From NCBI RefSeq assembly GCF_024124375.1, contig NZ_JAMXRZ010000025.1:1-42086 (forward strand): a DNA stretch of 42,086 nt, written 5' to 3'. A program made the position numbers and the translations under genes. This DNA is from Klenkia sp. PcliD-1-E. GTDB lineage: Bacteria > Actinomycetota > Actinomycetes > Mycobacteriales > Geodermatophilaceae. Under the pieces are notes generated by a model, which did no database searches, was not told where the DNA came from, and was given only the letters and a program-made list of their open reading frames with translations. This document shows, in pieces, positions 15,205 to 25,117 of the stretch. The stretch's first letter is position 1. Each line of letters opens with the position of its first letter.

Positions 15205-16863
15205 ATGAGCGCGAGTCCCCGCCCCGGCACGGCACACCACGACGTGGACGTAGTGGTCGTCGGCGCCGGTTTCGCCGGGCTGGCGATGCTGCGTGAGCTG
15301 CGCGACGAGCGCGGCATGAGCGTGCGGGTCCTGGAGGCCGGCGACGACGTCGGTGGCGTCTGGTTCTGGAACCGCTACCCCGGCGCGCGCTGCGACGTCG
15401 ACTCCACGGACTACAGCTACACGTTCTCGGCCGAGCTGGACGCCGAGTGGGACTGGTCCGAGCGCTACGCCACGCAGCCGGAGATCTTGCGGTACGTGCA
15501 CCACGTGGCCGACAAGTTCGACCTGCGACGGGACATCACCACCGGCGCCCGGGTCACCCGCGCCGACTGGGACGACGCCGAGGGACATTGGGACGTCGTC
15601 TGCGAGGACGGCACCACCGCTCGCGGGCGCTACCTGGTCATGGCGACCGGGTGCCTGAGTGCGGTGAAGAGGCCCGACATCCCCGGCATCGAGGAGTTCG
15701 CCGGTCAGGTGCTGCACACCGCCGACTGGCCGCGCGAGCCCGTCGACCTGGCCGGCAAGCGGGTCGGTGTCATCGGCACGGGGTCCTCGGGCATCCAGGT
15801 CATCCCGCGCATCGCGCCCGAGGTGGCCGAGCTGGTGGTCTTCCAGCGCACGCCGGCCTTCAGCGTGCCGGCCCACCACCACGTCCTGTCCGACGCCGAG
15901 CGGGCCGCCCTGCGGCTGACGCTGGCGCAGCGCCGCGAGCAGCTGCGCAGCTCGCCGACGGGCCTGTCGGTGCCGGTGACGAAGCGGGGAGCCCTGGACG
16001 ACGACGAGCAGGCTCGCCGTGCGCACTACGAGGAGCAGTGGCGCACGGCCGGGTTCGGTTTCCTGCTGGCCTACAACAACCTGCTCGTCAGCCACGAGGC
16101 CAACGCGACCGCGGCCGACTTCATCCGCAGCAAGATCGCCGAGCGGGTCGAGGACCCGGAACTGGCGGCCAAGCTGTCGCCGAGCAGCTATCCCTACGGC
16201 GCGAAGCGTCCGTGCGTGGACACCGGCTACTACGAGACCTTCAACCGGGAGAACGTCACCCTGGTCGACATCGCCGACGCCCCGATCACCGGGGCCACGG
16301 CAACCGGGCTGACCACCACGGCCGGCTCGCACGACCTCGACGTCGTCGTCCTCGCGACCGGGTTCGACGCCATGACCGGGTCCCTGCTGCGACCGACCAT
16401 CACCGGCCGGGACGGCGTTACCCTGCGGGAGCACTGGTCGGGCGGACCCCGCACCTACCTGGGCCTGATGACCGCCGGCTTCCCGAACATGTTCGTGATC
16501 GCCGGTCCGGGTTCACCCTCGCTGCTGGGCAACGTCATGGTGTCCATCGAGCAGCACGTGGACTGGGTGTCGGCGCTGCTGGCCGACTCGGCCGCTGCCG
16601 GCACACCGGTCATCGAGGCCACGGCCGAGGCGGAGGCCGGGTGGGTCGACCACGTCAACGCCGCCGCCGCTCCCACGCTCTACATGGAGGCCGCCTCCTA
16701 CTACCTCGGGGCCGAGGTGGAGGGGAAGCCGCGGGTGTTCATGCCCTACGCAGGTGGCCTGCGCCGCTACCGGCGGGAGTGCGACGCGGTCGCCGCCGAC
16801 GGCTACACCGGCTTCGAGCGGTCGCCCGCGCCGGGGGACGTCCGGGTGCCCCAGCCGGCCTGA
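15205..16863 (+). CDS. Baeyer-Villiger-type flavin monooxygenase
   Basis: 552 residues from ATG at 15205, with AGGAG five bases upstream. The FAD Rossmann motif GAGFAG is at 20-25. The type I Baeyer-Villiger fingerprint F-x-G-x3-H-x3-W-P is FAGQVLHTADWP starting at F165. The NADPH-binding GTGSSG starts near residue 191, and a C-terminal ATGFDAMTG is also typical. Length fits cyclohexanone/steroid monooxygenases. The enzyme uses NADPH and O2 to insert oxygen next to a ketone, giving an ester or lactone. It stands alone under operator 3, facing the esterase gene. The family is secure; the ketone accepted is unknown. Confidence 0.92.
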   Translation: MSASPRPGTAHHDVDVVVVGAGFAGLAMLRELRDERGMSVRVLEAGDDVGGVWFWNRYPGARCDVDSTDYSYTFSAELDAEWDWSERYATQPEILRYVHHVADKFDLRRDITTGARVTRADWDDAEGHWDVVCEDGTTARGRYLVMATGCLSAVKRPDIPGIEEFAGQVLHTADWPREPVDLAGKRVGVIGTGSSGIQVIPRIAPEVAELVVFQRTPAFSVPAHHHVLSDAERAALRLTLAQRREQLRSSPTGLSVPVTKRGALDDDEQARRAHYEEQWRTAGFGFLLAYNNLLVSHEANATAADFIRSKIAERVEDPELAAKLSPSSYPYGAKRPCVDTGYYETFNRENVTLVDIADAPITGATATGLTTTAGSHDLDVVVLATGFDAMTGSLLRPTITGRDGVTLREHWSGGPRTYLGLMTAGFPNMFVIAGPGSPSLLGNVMVSIEQHVDWVSALLADSAAAGTPVIEATAEAEAGWVDHVNAAAAPTLYMEAASYYLGAEVEGKPRVFMPYAGGLRRYRRECDAVAADGYTGFERSPAPGDVRVPQPA

Positions 16864-16875
16864 CCCCCTCCGACC

Positions 16876-16927
16876 CGACGAGGGCCGGGTACCGCGACAG
16901 CGCCGTCGCGGTACCCGGCCCTCGTCG
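16876..16927. terminator. Bidirectional terminator between monooxygenase and livF
   Basis: A perfect 23-bp inverted repeat (16876-16898 and 16905-16927, starting CGACGAGGGCC) with a 6-nt loop lies in the convergent gap, 12 nt after one stop and 23 nt before the other. Confidence 0.8.
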
Positions 16928-16950
16928 TGCAGGGGTCGAGGCCGGAGGGG

Positions 16951-17703
16951 TCAGGCCCCCAGGTAGGCATCCACCAGGTCGCCGCTCCTCAGCTGGTCGG
17001 CCGTGCCCTCGAGGACCACGCGGCCCTGCCGCAGCACGTAGGCGCGCTGGACCACCTCGAGGGCCAGGCCGGCGTTCTGCTCGACCAGCACCACGCTCAT
17101 CCCGCCCTCCGCGATGAGCTGGCGCAGTGCGTCGAACAGTGAGGCCACGATGGCCGGCGCGAGCCCGGTCGAGGGCTCGTCGAGGAGGAGGAGCGCCGGA
17201 TCGGTCATCAGCGCGCGCCCGAAGGCGAGCATCTGCTGCTCCCCGCCCGACATCGAGCCCGCCCGGCGGTCGAGCATGCGGCCCAGGGCGGGGAACAGCT
17301 CCAGCACCCGGGCGCGGAGCTCGGTGGCGCGTGCGGTCGGCAGCGCCTGGCCGCCCATGGCCAGGTTGTCCGCGACGGTCATGTCGGCGAACAGCTCACG
17401 CCCGCTGGGCACGTGGCCGACCCCTGCCCGGGTGCGGGCGTGGTCGGCCAGGGCGCTGACGTCGCGACCGTGCAGCACGACGGTGCCGGCCTGCGGCCGG
17501 ACGATGCCCGCAACAGCGCGCAGCAGCGTCGTCTTGCCCGCGCCGTTGGCGCCCAGGACGCCGACGACCTCGTCGCGGCCGACGTGCACGGACACGTCGT
17601 GCAGCACACGCAGGGCCCCGTAGCCGGCCGTCAGGCCCTGGACGGCGAGGGCGTCGGTGTCGCCGCCGTCGCCGTCCCGAGCCGCTGCCCCGAACAGCTT
17701 CAC
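16951..17703 (-). CDS. LivF-type ABC ATPase of the island importer
   Basis: 250 residues from GTG at 17703, overlapping the stop of the fused permease-ATPase gene (GTGA). Walker A GANGAGKTT at 51-59, signature SMSGGEQQM, Walker B ALLLLDEPSTGLAP and the switch His region are all present, in the order typical of LivF in branched-chain amino acid importers. It energises uptake together with the upstream permeases and binding protein. It is the last gene of the SDR-livK-livH-livMG-livF unit. Liv-type transporters in catabolic clusters often import aromatic or carboxylic substrates rather than amino acids. Confidence 0.93.
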   Translation of the reverse strand: MKLFGAAARDGDGGDTDALAVQGLTAGYGALRVLHDVSVHVGRDEVVGVLGANGAGKTTLLRAVAGIVRPQAGTVVLHGRDVSALADHARTRAGVGHVPSGRELFADMTVADNLAMGGQALPTARATELRARVLELFPALGRMLDRRAGSMSGGEQQMLAFGRALMTDPALLLLDEPSTGLAPAIVASLFDALRQLIAEGGMSVVLVEQNAGLALEVVQRAYVLRQGRVVLEGTADQLRSGDLVDAYLGA

Positions 17704-19592
17704 GAGGTCACCGCCCCCGGGGTGGTCGACCCGGTGGACCCGCCTGCGCCGAGGCCGACGCCGGATCCGAGGTAGGCCCGGATCACCTCCGGGTGCCGGA
17801 GGACCTCGGCCGGTTCGCCGTCCATGATCGTTGCTCCTCGGTCCATGACGACGATCTCGTCGGCGATGTCGACGATCGCCTTGATGACGTGCTCGATCCC
17901 GGCGACGGCGTCCACGCCGAAGCCGGGCATCCGGCGGATGGCATCCCGGACCACCTCGAGCTCCTCGTCGCTCATGCCGGCCATGACCTCGTCGAGCAGG
18001 ATCAGGGACGGGCCGAGCGCGAGGGCCCGACCCAGTTCGACCATGCGGCGGTGACCCACCGCGAGGGTGTCCGATGCGGCGAAGCGGATGTCGGTGAGAC
18101 CCAGCACCTGGACCACCCAGGACGCCTGCTCGTGCGCCTGCGCCCGGTGCCGGCCGCCCAGTGCGGCGAGGTACACGTTCTCCCACACCGTCATGGAGGC
18201 GAAGGGCCGCGGGATCTGGAAGGTGCGGGCCAGGCCGCGGCGTGCGAGGCGGTGCCCGGGTCGACCGCCGCGTACGGGCTGTCCGTCGAAGACGATGCTG
18301 CCCTGGGTCGGCGTCACGATCCCGGCGACGGCGTTGAAGAGCGTGGTCTTGCCCGCGCCGTTGGCACCGATGATGAACACGGTCTGACCGCGGCGGACCG
18401 TGAGGTCCACGCTGCGCAGCGCCTGCACACCGCCGAAGCTGACCCCGACGTCCCGGCAGACCAGCAGTTCGTCCGAGGACGCGGCGGCCGCCCGAGGGGT
18501 GTGGGAGGCCCGCAACCGCTCCGCCAGCTCGGCCTTGCTGGGGAGCTCGGCCGGTCCGCGGACGATCTCGCGGCGCAACCAGCCGACCCGGTTGGCGAGG
18601 GAGACGATGCCACCGGGCAGGAACACCGTGACCAGGACGACCAGGGCGCCGAACAGGGCCAGCTGCCACTCGGGGAAGGCGGTGGCCAGTTGGTCGCTCA
18701 CCACGGTCAGCACGACCGCGCCGATGAGCGGGCCCCACAGCGTGCCGATGCCACCGGCCAGCACCAGCACGATGACCTGCAGGTCGAGTGCGGGGTTGAA
18801 GACGCTGGACGTGTCGATGAAGCCGCGGTTGTAGGCCACCATGCCGCCGACCAGAGCGGGGACCAGGGCGCTGAGCGAGAAGGACAGGACCTTGACCTGG
18901 GTGGTGGCCACGCCCATGGCCTCGGCCACCTGCTCGTCGTCGCGGACCGCCATCGCGCGCAGCCCGAACGGCGACCGGGCCATGAAGGCGTTCACGGCGA
19001 AGGCCATCACGGCGACCCCGGTGACCGACAGCAGCACCGGCTTCTGCGCGATGACGCCCGGGACGACCAGGCCGGTGGAGCCGCCGGTCAGCTCCCACTG
19101 CGAGAGCAGCAGCGAGACGATGTAGGCCAGGCCGAACATGCCCAGCGCGAAGTAGATCCCCTGCAGCCGGAGCATGACCCAGCCCACCGGTACCGCGACG
19201 ACGGCGCCGGCCAGGCCACCGAGCACCGCAGCCAGGAACCAGGGGACCTCAGCGTGGATGATCAGCAGGGCGGTGGCGAAGGCGCCGAAGCCGAAGAAGA
19301 CGACCTGCCCGAAGCTGATGTAGCCGGTGAAGCCGCTGATGATGTTGAAGGCGTAGGCCAGCGCGACGAACATGGCGATGTCGATCGCCAGCTGGTTGGT
19401 CGCGAGGTCGCCGAGCAGCCCCCACGCCAGGAACGCGGCCACCAGTGCGGCGAGCAGCCCGAGCTGCAGGGCGTCGCTGCGGGTGGAGGGCAGCCGGCCG
19501 CCGGTGTGCCGCGGGCCGCCGCTGGACCGGTTGAGCAGGCCTGCGACGAGGGAGCCGCCGGACGGTCGGGCGTCGGTGGTCGGGCCGGTCAT
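17700..19592 (-). CDS. Fused LivM permease - LivG ATPase
   Basis: 630 residues from ATG at 19592, which overlaps the livH stop (ATGA). Residues about 40-345 form a LivM-type permease with many hydrophobic helices (AYAFNIISGFTGYISFGQVV is the family signature near its start). A linker follows, and an ABC ATPase begins near 380 with Walker A IGANGAGKTT (about 405), a signature region LAVGHRRMVELG and Walker B LILLDEVMAGM. The signature differs from the usual LSGGQ-like form but is intact at the glycine. Permease and ATPase are usually separate genes; fusions of this kind are known, so no sequencing error need be assumed. Confidence 0.9.
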   Translation of the reverse strand: MTGPTTDARPSGGSLVAGLLNRSSGGPRHTGGRLPSTRSDALQLGLLAALVAAFLAWGLLGDLATNQLAIDIAMFVALAYAFNIISGFTGYISFGQVVFFGFGAFATALLIIHAEVPWFLAAVLGGLAGAVVAVPVGWVMLRLQGIYFALGMFGLAYIVSLLLSQWELTGGSTGLVVPGVIAQKPVLLSVTGVAVMAFAVNAFMARSPFGLRAMAVRDDEQVAEAMGVATTQVKVLSFSLSALVPALVGGMVAYNRGFIDTSSVFNPALDLQVIVLVLAGGIGTLWGPLIGAVVLTVVSDQLATAFPEWQLALFGALVVLVTVFLPGGIVSLANRVGWLRREIVRGPAELPSKAELAERLRASHTPRAAAASSDELLVCRDVGVSFGGVQALRSVDLTVRRGQTVFIIGANGAGKTTLFNAVAGIVTPTQGSIVFDGQPVRGGRPGHRLARRGLARTFQIPRPFASMTVWENVYLAALGGRHRAQAHEQASWVVQVLGLTDIRFAASDTLAVGHRRMVELGRALALGPSLILLDEVMAGMSDEELEVVRDAIRRMPGFGVDAVAGIEHVIKAIVDIADEIVVMDRGATIMDGEPAEVLRHPEVIRAYLGSGVGLGAGGSTGSTTPGAVTS

Positions 19593-20455
19593 GCCGTTGC
19601 CTTCCTCGAGAGCAGTCCGGCGGGCTTGAGCAGCATCACCAGGATGAGCATCAGGTAGGGCGCAGCAGCCTGGACGACGGCGCCGAACTGGTAGCCGGCC
19701 ACGGTCTGCACGATGCCCACGAGCAGGGCGCCGACGACCGCCCCCTTGTAGTTGCCCAGGCCGCCGAGGGCGATGACCACGAACGCGACGATGGTGAAGT
19801 TCGTGGCCGCCTGCGGTGCGATCGGCTGGGTCATCACCAGCAGCATCCCGGCGGCCGCGGCGACCGCCGCACCGACGCTGAAGCCGACCAGCCGGAGCCG
19901 CCGGGGGTTGATCCCGCACGCGCCGGCGCCCAGCGGGCTCTGCGCCTGCGCCCGAAGGCTCGTGCCCGACCGGGTGCGGGTGAGCCAGAACGCGATGCCC
20001 GCGGTGATCGCCGCGGCCAGCACCACGCCGACCAGGAGGGACCACGCGAAGCGGAAGGGCCCGACGGTGAGGGAGGACTGCAGGAAGGTGGTGGTCCGGT
20101 AGTCCGAGCCCCAGACCTGCTGACCGACGTTGATCAGGATGTAGGACAGCCCGAAGGTGGCCATGAGGGTCAGCAGCTCGTGCTGCTTGGCGGTGCCCCT
20201 GATCCGCTCGATGATCGCCCACTGGACGAGTGCGCCGAGAGCGGAGGCGGCGACGACCACCACGAGCAGCCCGAGGAAGGGGTTGATCCCGGCCCCGTAC
20301 AGACTCCACACGCCGAGCCCGCCGAGCACGATGAAGGCTCCGTGCGCGAGGTTCACGATGCCCATCACGCCGAAGACCAGGTTCAGGCCCTGGGCCATGA
20401 GCAGGTAGAACCCACCCAGCAGGACGCCGTTGAGCGCCACCTGCACGTACGTCAC
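19589..20455 (-). CDS. LivH-type permease
   Basis: 288 residues from GTG at 20455, with GAGAGG about 6 nt upstream. Hydrophobic throughout, with the LivH signature GLNLVFGVMGIVNLAHGAF near the N-terminus and VIALGGLGNYKGAVVGALL near the end. It forms the transmembrane pore with the LivM part of the next gene. It follows livK after a hairpin that may lower expression of the membrane parts relative to the binding protein. Confidence 0.93.
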   Translation of the reverse strand: MTYVQVALNGVLLGGFYLLMAQGLNLVFGVMGIVNLAHGAFIVLGGLGVWSLYGAGINPFLGLLVVVVAASALGALVQWAIIERIRGTAKQHELLTLMATFGLSYILINVGQQVWGSDYRTTTFLQSSLTVGPFRFAWSLLVGVVLAAAITAGIAFWLTRTRSGTSLRAQAQSPLGAGACGINPRRLRLVGFSVGAAVAAAAGMLLVMTQPIAPQAATNFTIVAFVVIALGGLGNYKGAVVGALLVGIVQTVAGYQFGAVVQAAAPYLMLILVMLLKPAGLLSRKATA

Positions 20456-20473
20456 GTCGGATCCTCTCGGTCG

Positions 20474-20512
20474 GACGTCCCTGTCCGGCCCACGCGGCCG
20501 GACAGGGACGTC
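20474..20512 (-). terminator. Hairpin between livK and livH
   Basis: A perfect 17-bp inverted repeat (20474-20490, 20496-20512; GACGTCCCTG...CAGGGACGTC) with a 5-nt loop starts 5 nt after the livK stop and sits inside the operon. Such intercistronic hairpins often cause partial termination or protect the upstream binding-protein message. Confidence 0.6.
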
Positions 20513-20517
20513 GGGGA

Positions 20518-21705
20518 TCAGTAGGGGAGCTGTGCGGGGACGGCGCCGGCCACGTCGGCGGGGAAGACGATGGCCTGGGCGCCGTCGATCCACTGGAAGA
20601 GCACGGGGCTGTACCCGGTCTGCACCCCGCTGTCGTCGACGGCGTACTGGCCGAGGACGGTCTCGAACCCGCCCGCGTGGAGGGCGTCGTTGACCGCGGA
20701 CTTGTCGGTCGACCCGGCTTCCTCGATGGCGGCGGCGAGGACCTGGACCGTCGCGTAGGCGCCGGCGGCCTGCGTGTTGACCGGGGTGTCGTAGGCGTCC
20801 TCGTACCCGGCGAGGAACTCCTCGGTGCCCTGGAACCCGAGAGCCGCGTCGAACTGCGTGTAGCCGACCGTCCGCTCGGCGAGGTCCCCGAGGCCCTCGA
20901 CGAACGCGGGGTCGACGGCGGTCGGGCTGGCGATGACCTCGGGACGGAAGCCCTGCTGGTCCAGCGCTCGGGTCAGTCCGATGGAGTCCTGGATGGCAGA
21001 GCACTCGATGACCACCTGCGGGTCACCCTCGGCGATGCGCAGTGCGGTCGACGAGAAGTCGCTGGTGGAGGCGGCGTACTCGATCCGGTCGACCAACTCG
21101 GCACCGGCATCGGTGATCGTCTCCTCTGCGCCGTCGCAGATGGCCGAGAAGGCGTCGAGGTCGTTGTTGACCAGGGTGATCCGGGTGTACCCGGCATCCG
21201 CGGCGAACTGCGGGACCTGGGCGAGGGTGTCCCGGCCCGGGCCGAGGCCGGCCATGACCGACCAGGAGGTGCCGTCGAAGACCGCAGGCGAGGAGGTCTG
21301 GCTGTGCACCATCGGCGTCTGGTAGCGCTCGGCGAGCTGCGCGGCCGGGCCGGCCAGTGCGCTGCCGTAGGGCGAGAGGACCGCGTCCACGCCGGTGGAG
21401 CCGAGGAACTCGGTGTAGAGCCGGCTGACGATGCCCGCATCGCTCTGGTCGTCCTGCAGGTCCAGCTCGAGCTGACGGCCCAGCACCCCGCCGTCGGCGT
21501 TGATCTGGTCCACGGCCAGCTGGTAGCCGTTCGAGACGTTGGTGCCGCTGCTGGCGTAGTTGCCGGTCAGCGAGACCGACGCCCCGATCCGGATCGGTTC
21601 GTCGGAGGACCCGCCCGAGGCGCTGTCGTCGGACCCGCCCCCGCAGCCGGTGACGACGGTGGCGGTCACCGCGATGCCGATCGCGAGCCTGGTGGACCTG
21701 CTCAT
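20518..21705 (-). CDS. LivK-type substrate-binding lipoprotein
   Basis: 395 residues from ATG at 21705 with GAGGAG upstream. The signal peptide ends in a lipobox (TVVTGC, lipidated Cys at 21), then a Gly/Ser-rich linker. The mature part is a type I periplasmic binding protein (Peripla_BP_6): IRIGASVSLTGNYASSG, YQLAVDQINADGGVLGRQLEL and PYGSALAGPAAQLAERY match the family opening. It is anchored outside the cell and delivers substrate to LivH/LivMG/F. Its specificity cannot be told from sequence; the neighbouring genes suggest a carboxylate, ketone or terpenoid-like compound rather than an amino acid. Confidence 0.92.
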   Translation of the reverse strand: MSRSTRLAIGIAVTATVVTGCGGGSDDSASGGSSDEPIRIGASVSLTGNYASSGTNVSNGYQLAVDQINADGGVLGRQLELDLQDDQSDAGIVSRLYTEFLGSTGVDAVLSPYGSALAGPAAQLAERYQTPMVHSQTSSPAVFDGTSWSVMAGLGPGRDTLAQVPQFAADAGYTRITLVNNDLDAFSAICDGAEETITDAGAELVDRIEYAASTSDFSSTALRIAEGDPQVVIECSAIQDSIGLTRALDQQGFRPEVIASPTAVDPAFVEGLGDLAERTVGYTQFDAALGFQGTEEFLAGYEDAYDTPVNTQAAGAYATVQVLAAAIEEAGSTDKSAVNDALHAGGFETVLGQYAVDDSGVQTGYSPVLFQWIDGAQAIVFPADVAGAVPAQLPY

Positions 21706-21781
21706 GGGTGCTCCTCGTGCGCTGGCCCGGCGTCGGTGCCGGGTCGGGTGGGGACGGGTGGTGCGGTGGTGCGGTGGGGGG

Positions 21782-22600
21782 TCAGGGGCCGACGGCGGCG
21801 AGCTCGTCGGCAGAGGGGGACGCCAGGGACGCGTCACCGGTGGTCATGCCGCCGTCGACGGGCAGCAGCTGGCCGGTGACGTAGTCGGCGTCGTCGGAGA
21901 GCAGGAAGGCGATGACCCGGCCGACGTCCTCGGGGGTGCCGAAGCGGCCGGCCGGTGTGCGGGCCAGGACGGCGTCGCGGAAGCGCGGGACGGCGAAGGC
22001 GCGGCGGGTCATCCCGGTCTCGATGTAGCCGGGGCTGACCGCGTTGACCCGGATGGCGTGCGGTGCGAGCTCCAGCGCCGTCGCCCGGGTGAGCACCCCC
22101 ACGCCGCCCTTGGAGGCCACGTAGGAGGTCAGGTTGGGGGCGGCGAAGTGGGCCATGACCGACGCGACGTTGACCACCGCTCCACCCGAGCCCTGCGCGA
22201 TCAGCTCCCTGGCGAACCGCTGCGTCACCGCGCGGGTGCCGGTCAGGTTGACTCCCAGCACGCGGTCCCACTCGGCGTCCGGCGTGTCGGTGAAGGCGTG
22301 CCGGCTCGTGACCCCGGCGCTGTTGACCAGACCGTCCGCGAGCACTCCCCGCTCGCGCAGGCCGGCGAACAACGCGTCCACCGACGCGACGTCGGCGACG
22401 TCGACGCGCAGAGCCTCGCCCCGCCCCCCGGCCTCCACGACCGCAGCGGTCGTCGCCTCCGCCGTTCCCGGGTCCAGGTCGGCGACCAGCACCCGGGCTC
22501 CCCGCGCGGCCAGCACGACCGCCGCGCCGGCACCGATGCCCGAGCCGCCGCCGGTGACCAGGACGGTGCGGCCCGACAGCGGCGTGGCGACGGTGCTCAT
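21782..22600 (-). CDS. Short-chain dehydrogenase/reductase
   Basis: 272 residues from ATG at 22600 with AGAGGAG upstream. Classical SDR features: NAD(P)-binding TGGGSGIG, VNSAGV, catalytic Ser in VASVMAH, Y-x3-K in SYVASKGG, and SPGYIETGMT. An acidic residue after the second strand (VADLDPG) points to NAD+ over NADP+, hence oxidation of an alcohol. It heads the transporter operon 129 bp below operator 4. In the proposed route it would oxidise a secondary alcohol to the ketone used by the monooxygenase, or act on a beta-oxidation hydroxyacyl intermediate. Confidence 0.92.
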   Translation of the reverse strand: MSTVATPLSGRTVLVTGGGSGIGAGAAVVLAARGARVLVADLDPGTAEATTAAVVEAGGRGEALRVDVADVASVDALFAGLRERGVLADGLVNSAGVTSRHAFTDTPDAEWDRVLGVNLTGTRAVTQRFARELIAQGSGGAVVNVASVMAHFAAPNLTSYVASKGGVGVLTRATALELAPHAIRVNAVSPGYIETGMTRRAFAVPRFRDAVLARTPAGRFGTPEDVGRVIAFLLSDDADYVTGQLLPVDGGMTTGDASLASPSADELAAVGP

Positions 22601-22728
22601 CGGTCTCCTCTGGGTGTGGCGGCGTGGTCGGGTCCCCGCTTCTGGAGGACCGGTTCGCCGGGTGTGCGCTCAGTGCGCGCTCAGCCTGGGCTGCTGGTGG
22701 GCAAAGCTAGGTGACCCAGGACACGCGC

Positions 22729-22746
22729 GTCAACCCCTGTGTTGAC
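22729..22746 (-). promoter_or_regulatory. Island operator 4: GTCAAC-N6-GTTGAC before the SDR-liv operon
   Basis: A perfect palindrome with spacer CCCTGT. On the minus strand the downstream half gives TTGACG followed 18 bp later by TAGCTT, a plausible -35/-10 pair for the SDR-livKH-MG-F unit. Confidence 0.7.
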
Positions 22747-22802
22747 GGCTGGTCGGGATCGTTCCCGCACCGTGCCCCGGCGGATCCGCCCAGGGCACGA
22801 CG

Positions 22803-22835
22803 ACGGACCGGACGGCGAGGAGCCGTCCGGTCCGT
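22803..22835 (-). terminator. Terminator after the acyl-CoA operon
   Basis: A 14-bp perfect inverted repeat (ACGGACCGGACGGC / GCCGTCCGGTCCGT) with a 5-nt loop, beginning 16 nt beyond the stop of the NTF2-like gene and before operator 4. Confidence 0.75.
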
Positions 22836-22851
22836 GGGCTGTCGAGGTCGG

Positions 22852-23597
22852 TCAGCGCCGGGCGCGGCTCCGCAGCAGACCGTGCCGGTCGCTGACCACC
22901 ACACCGCCGTCGACCACCCCGCCCACGACCGTCACCAGCCCCGCCACGCCCAGCCGGACGACCTCACCGGTGTCCGTGTCCTCCCCGACCTGGGTCGCGG
23001 CGAACGCCACCTGGTCACCGGCGGAGAACAGCTGCGCCACCTCGACGTCGCGGGGACGGACCAGTGCGGCGGTCAGCCCGTCGTCCCAGGTCACGCCGTC
23101 GACGCCGGGCTGCGCCGAGGCCAGCCAGGTGCGGACGACGTCCTCGGCGGCGGGGTCGGGCACCGCGGGCCGGGTCGTCCACGGCGCCACCATCGGCGTC
23201 CCCACGGTGTCCGGGACCCCGTCGGCCAGCTGACGCCGGCGGGCCGCGTAGTCCTCCTGGGTCCAGTTCTCGGTCAGCCGCCCGCCGTCCCAGGCGAACA
23301 GCGCGACACCGGTCCAGGCGGCGGCCCGCAGGTCGTGCCGGGCCGACGCCCCGTGCTCGGTGAAGTGCAGCACCAGCCGGTCCTCGGTGAACGCGAGGTC
23401 GTGCACGGTCAGCTGCAGGCCGGGGAACTGCTCGAGCTGGCCGACGGTGGCCGGCACGTAGGCCTCGAGACCGTCGAGCTCGACGTCGCCGATGTGCACC
23501 TGGTAGCCGGGCACCATGATCTCCGGGGGGACGGACGCATCGGCCCGGTCCAGCCAGTCGACGGTGAAGCGCTGGGCCAGGCGGGCGAGCGGGTGCA

Positions 23598-23598
<1 letters not shown>
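22852..23598 (-). CDS. Tandem SnoaL/NTF2-like protein
   Basis: 248 residues from ATG at 23598, overlapping the synthetase stop (TGATG). The first half has the SnoaL-like polyketide-cyclase/NTF2 pattern: YVPATVGQLEQFPGLQLTVH, then FTEDRLVLHFTEHG, and WDGGRLTENWTQEDYAARRR at its end. The second half (about 145-240) has a similar alternation (AEDVVRTWLASA, then VAFAATQVGEDTDTGEVVRL) and looks like a second NTF2-like cone. The fold includes ketosteroid isomerases, epoxide hydrolases and dehydratases as well as non-catalytic proteins. Its place in the acyl-CoA operon suggests an isomerase or hydratase role on the pathway substrate; that is inference. Confidence 0.7.
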
Positions 23599-25115
<1,517 letters not shown>

Positions 25116-25117
25116 GG

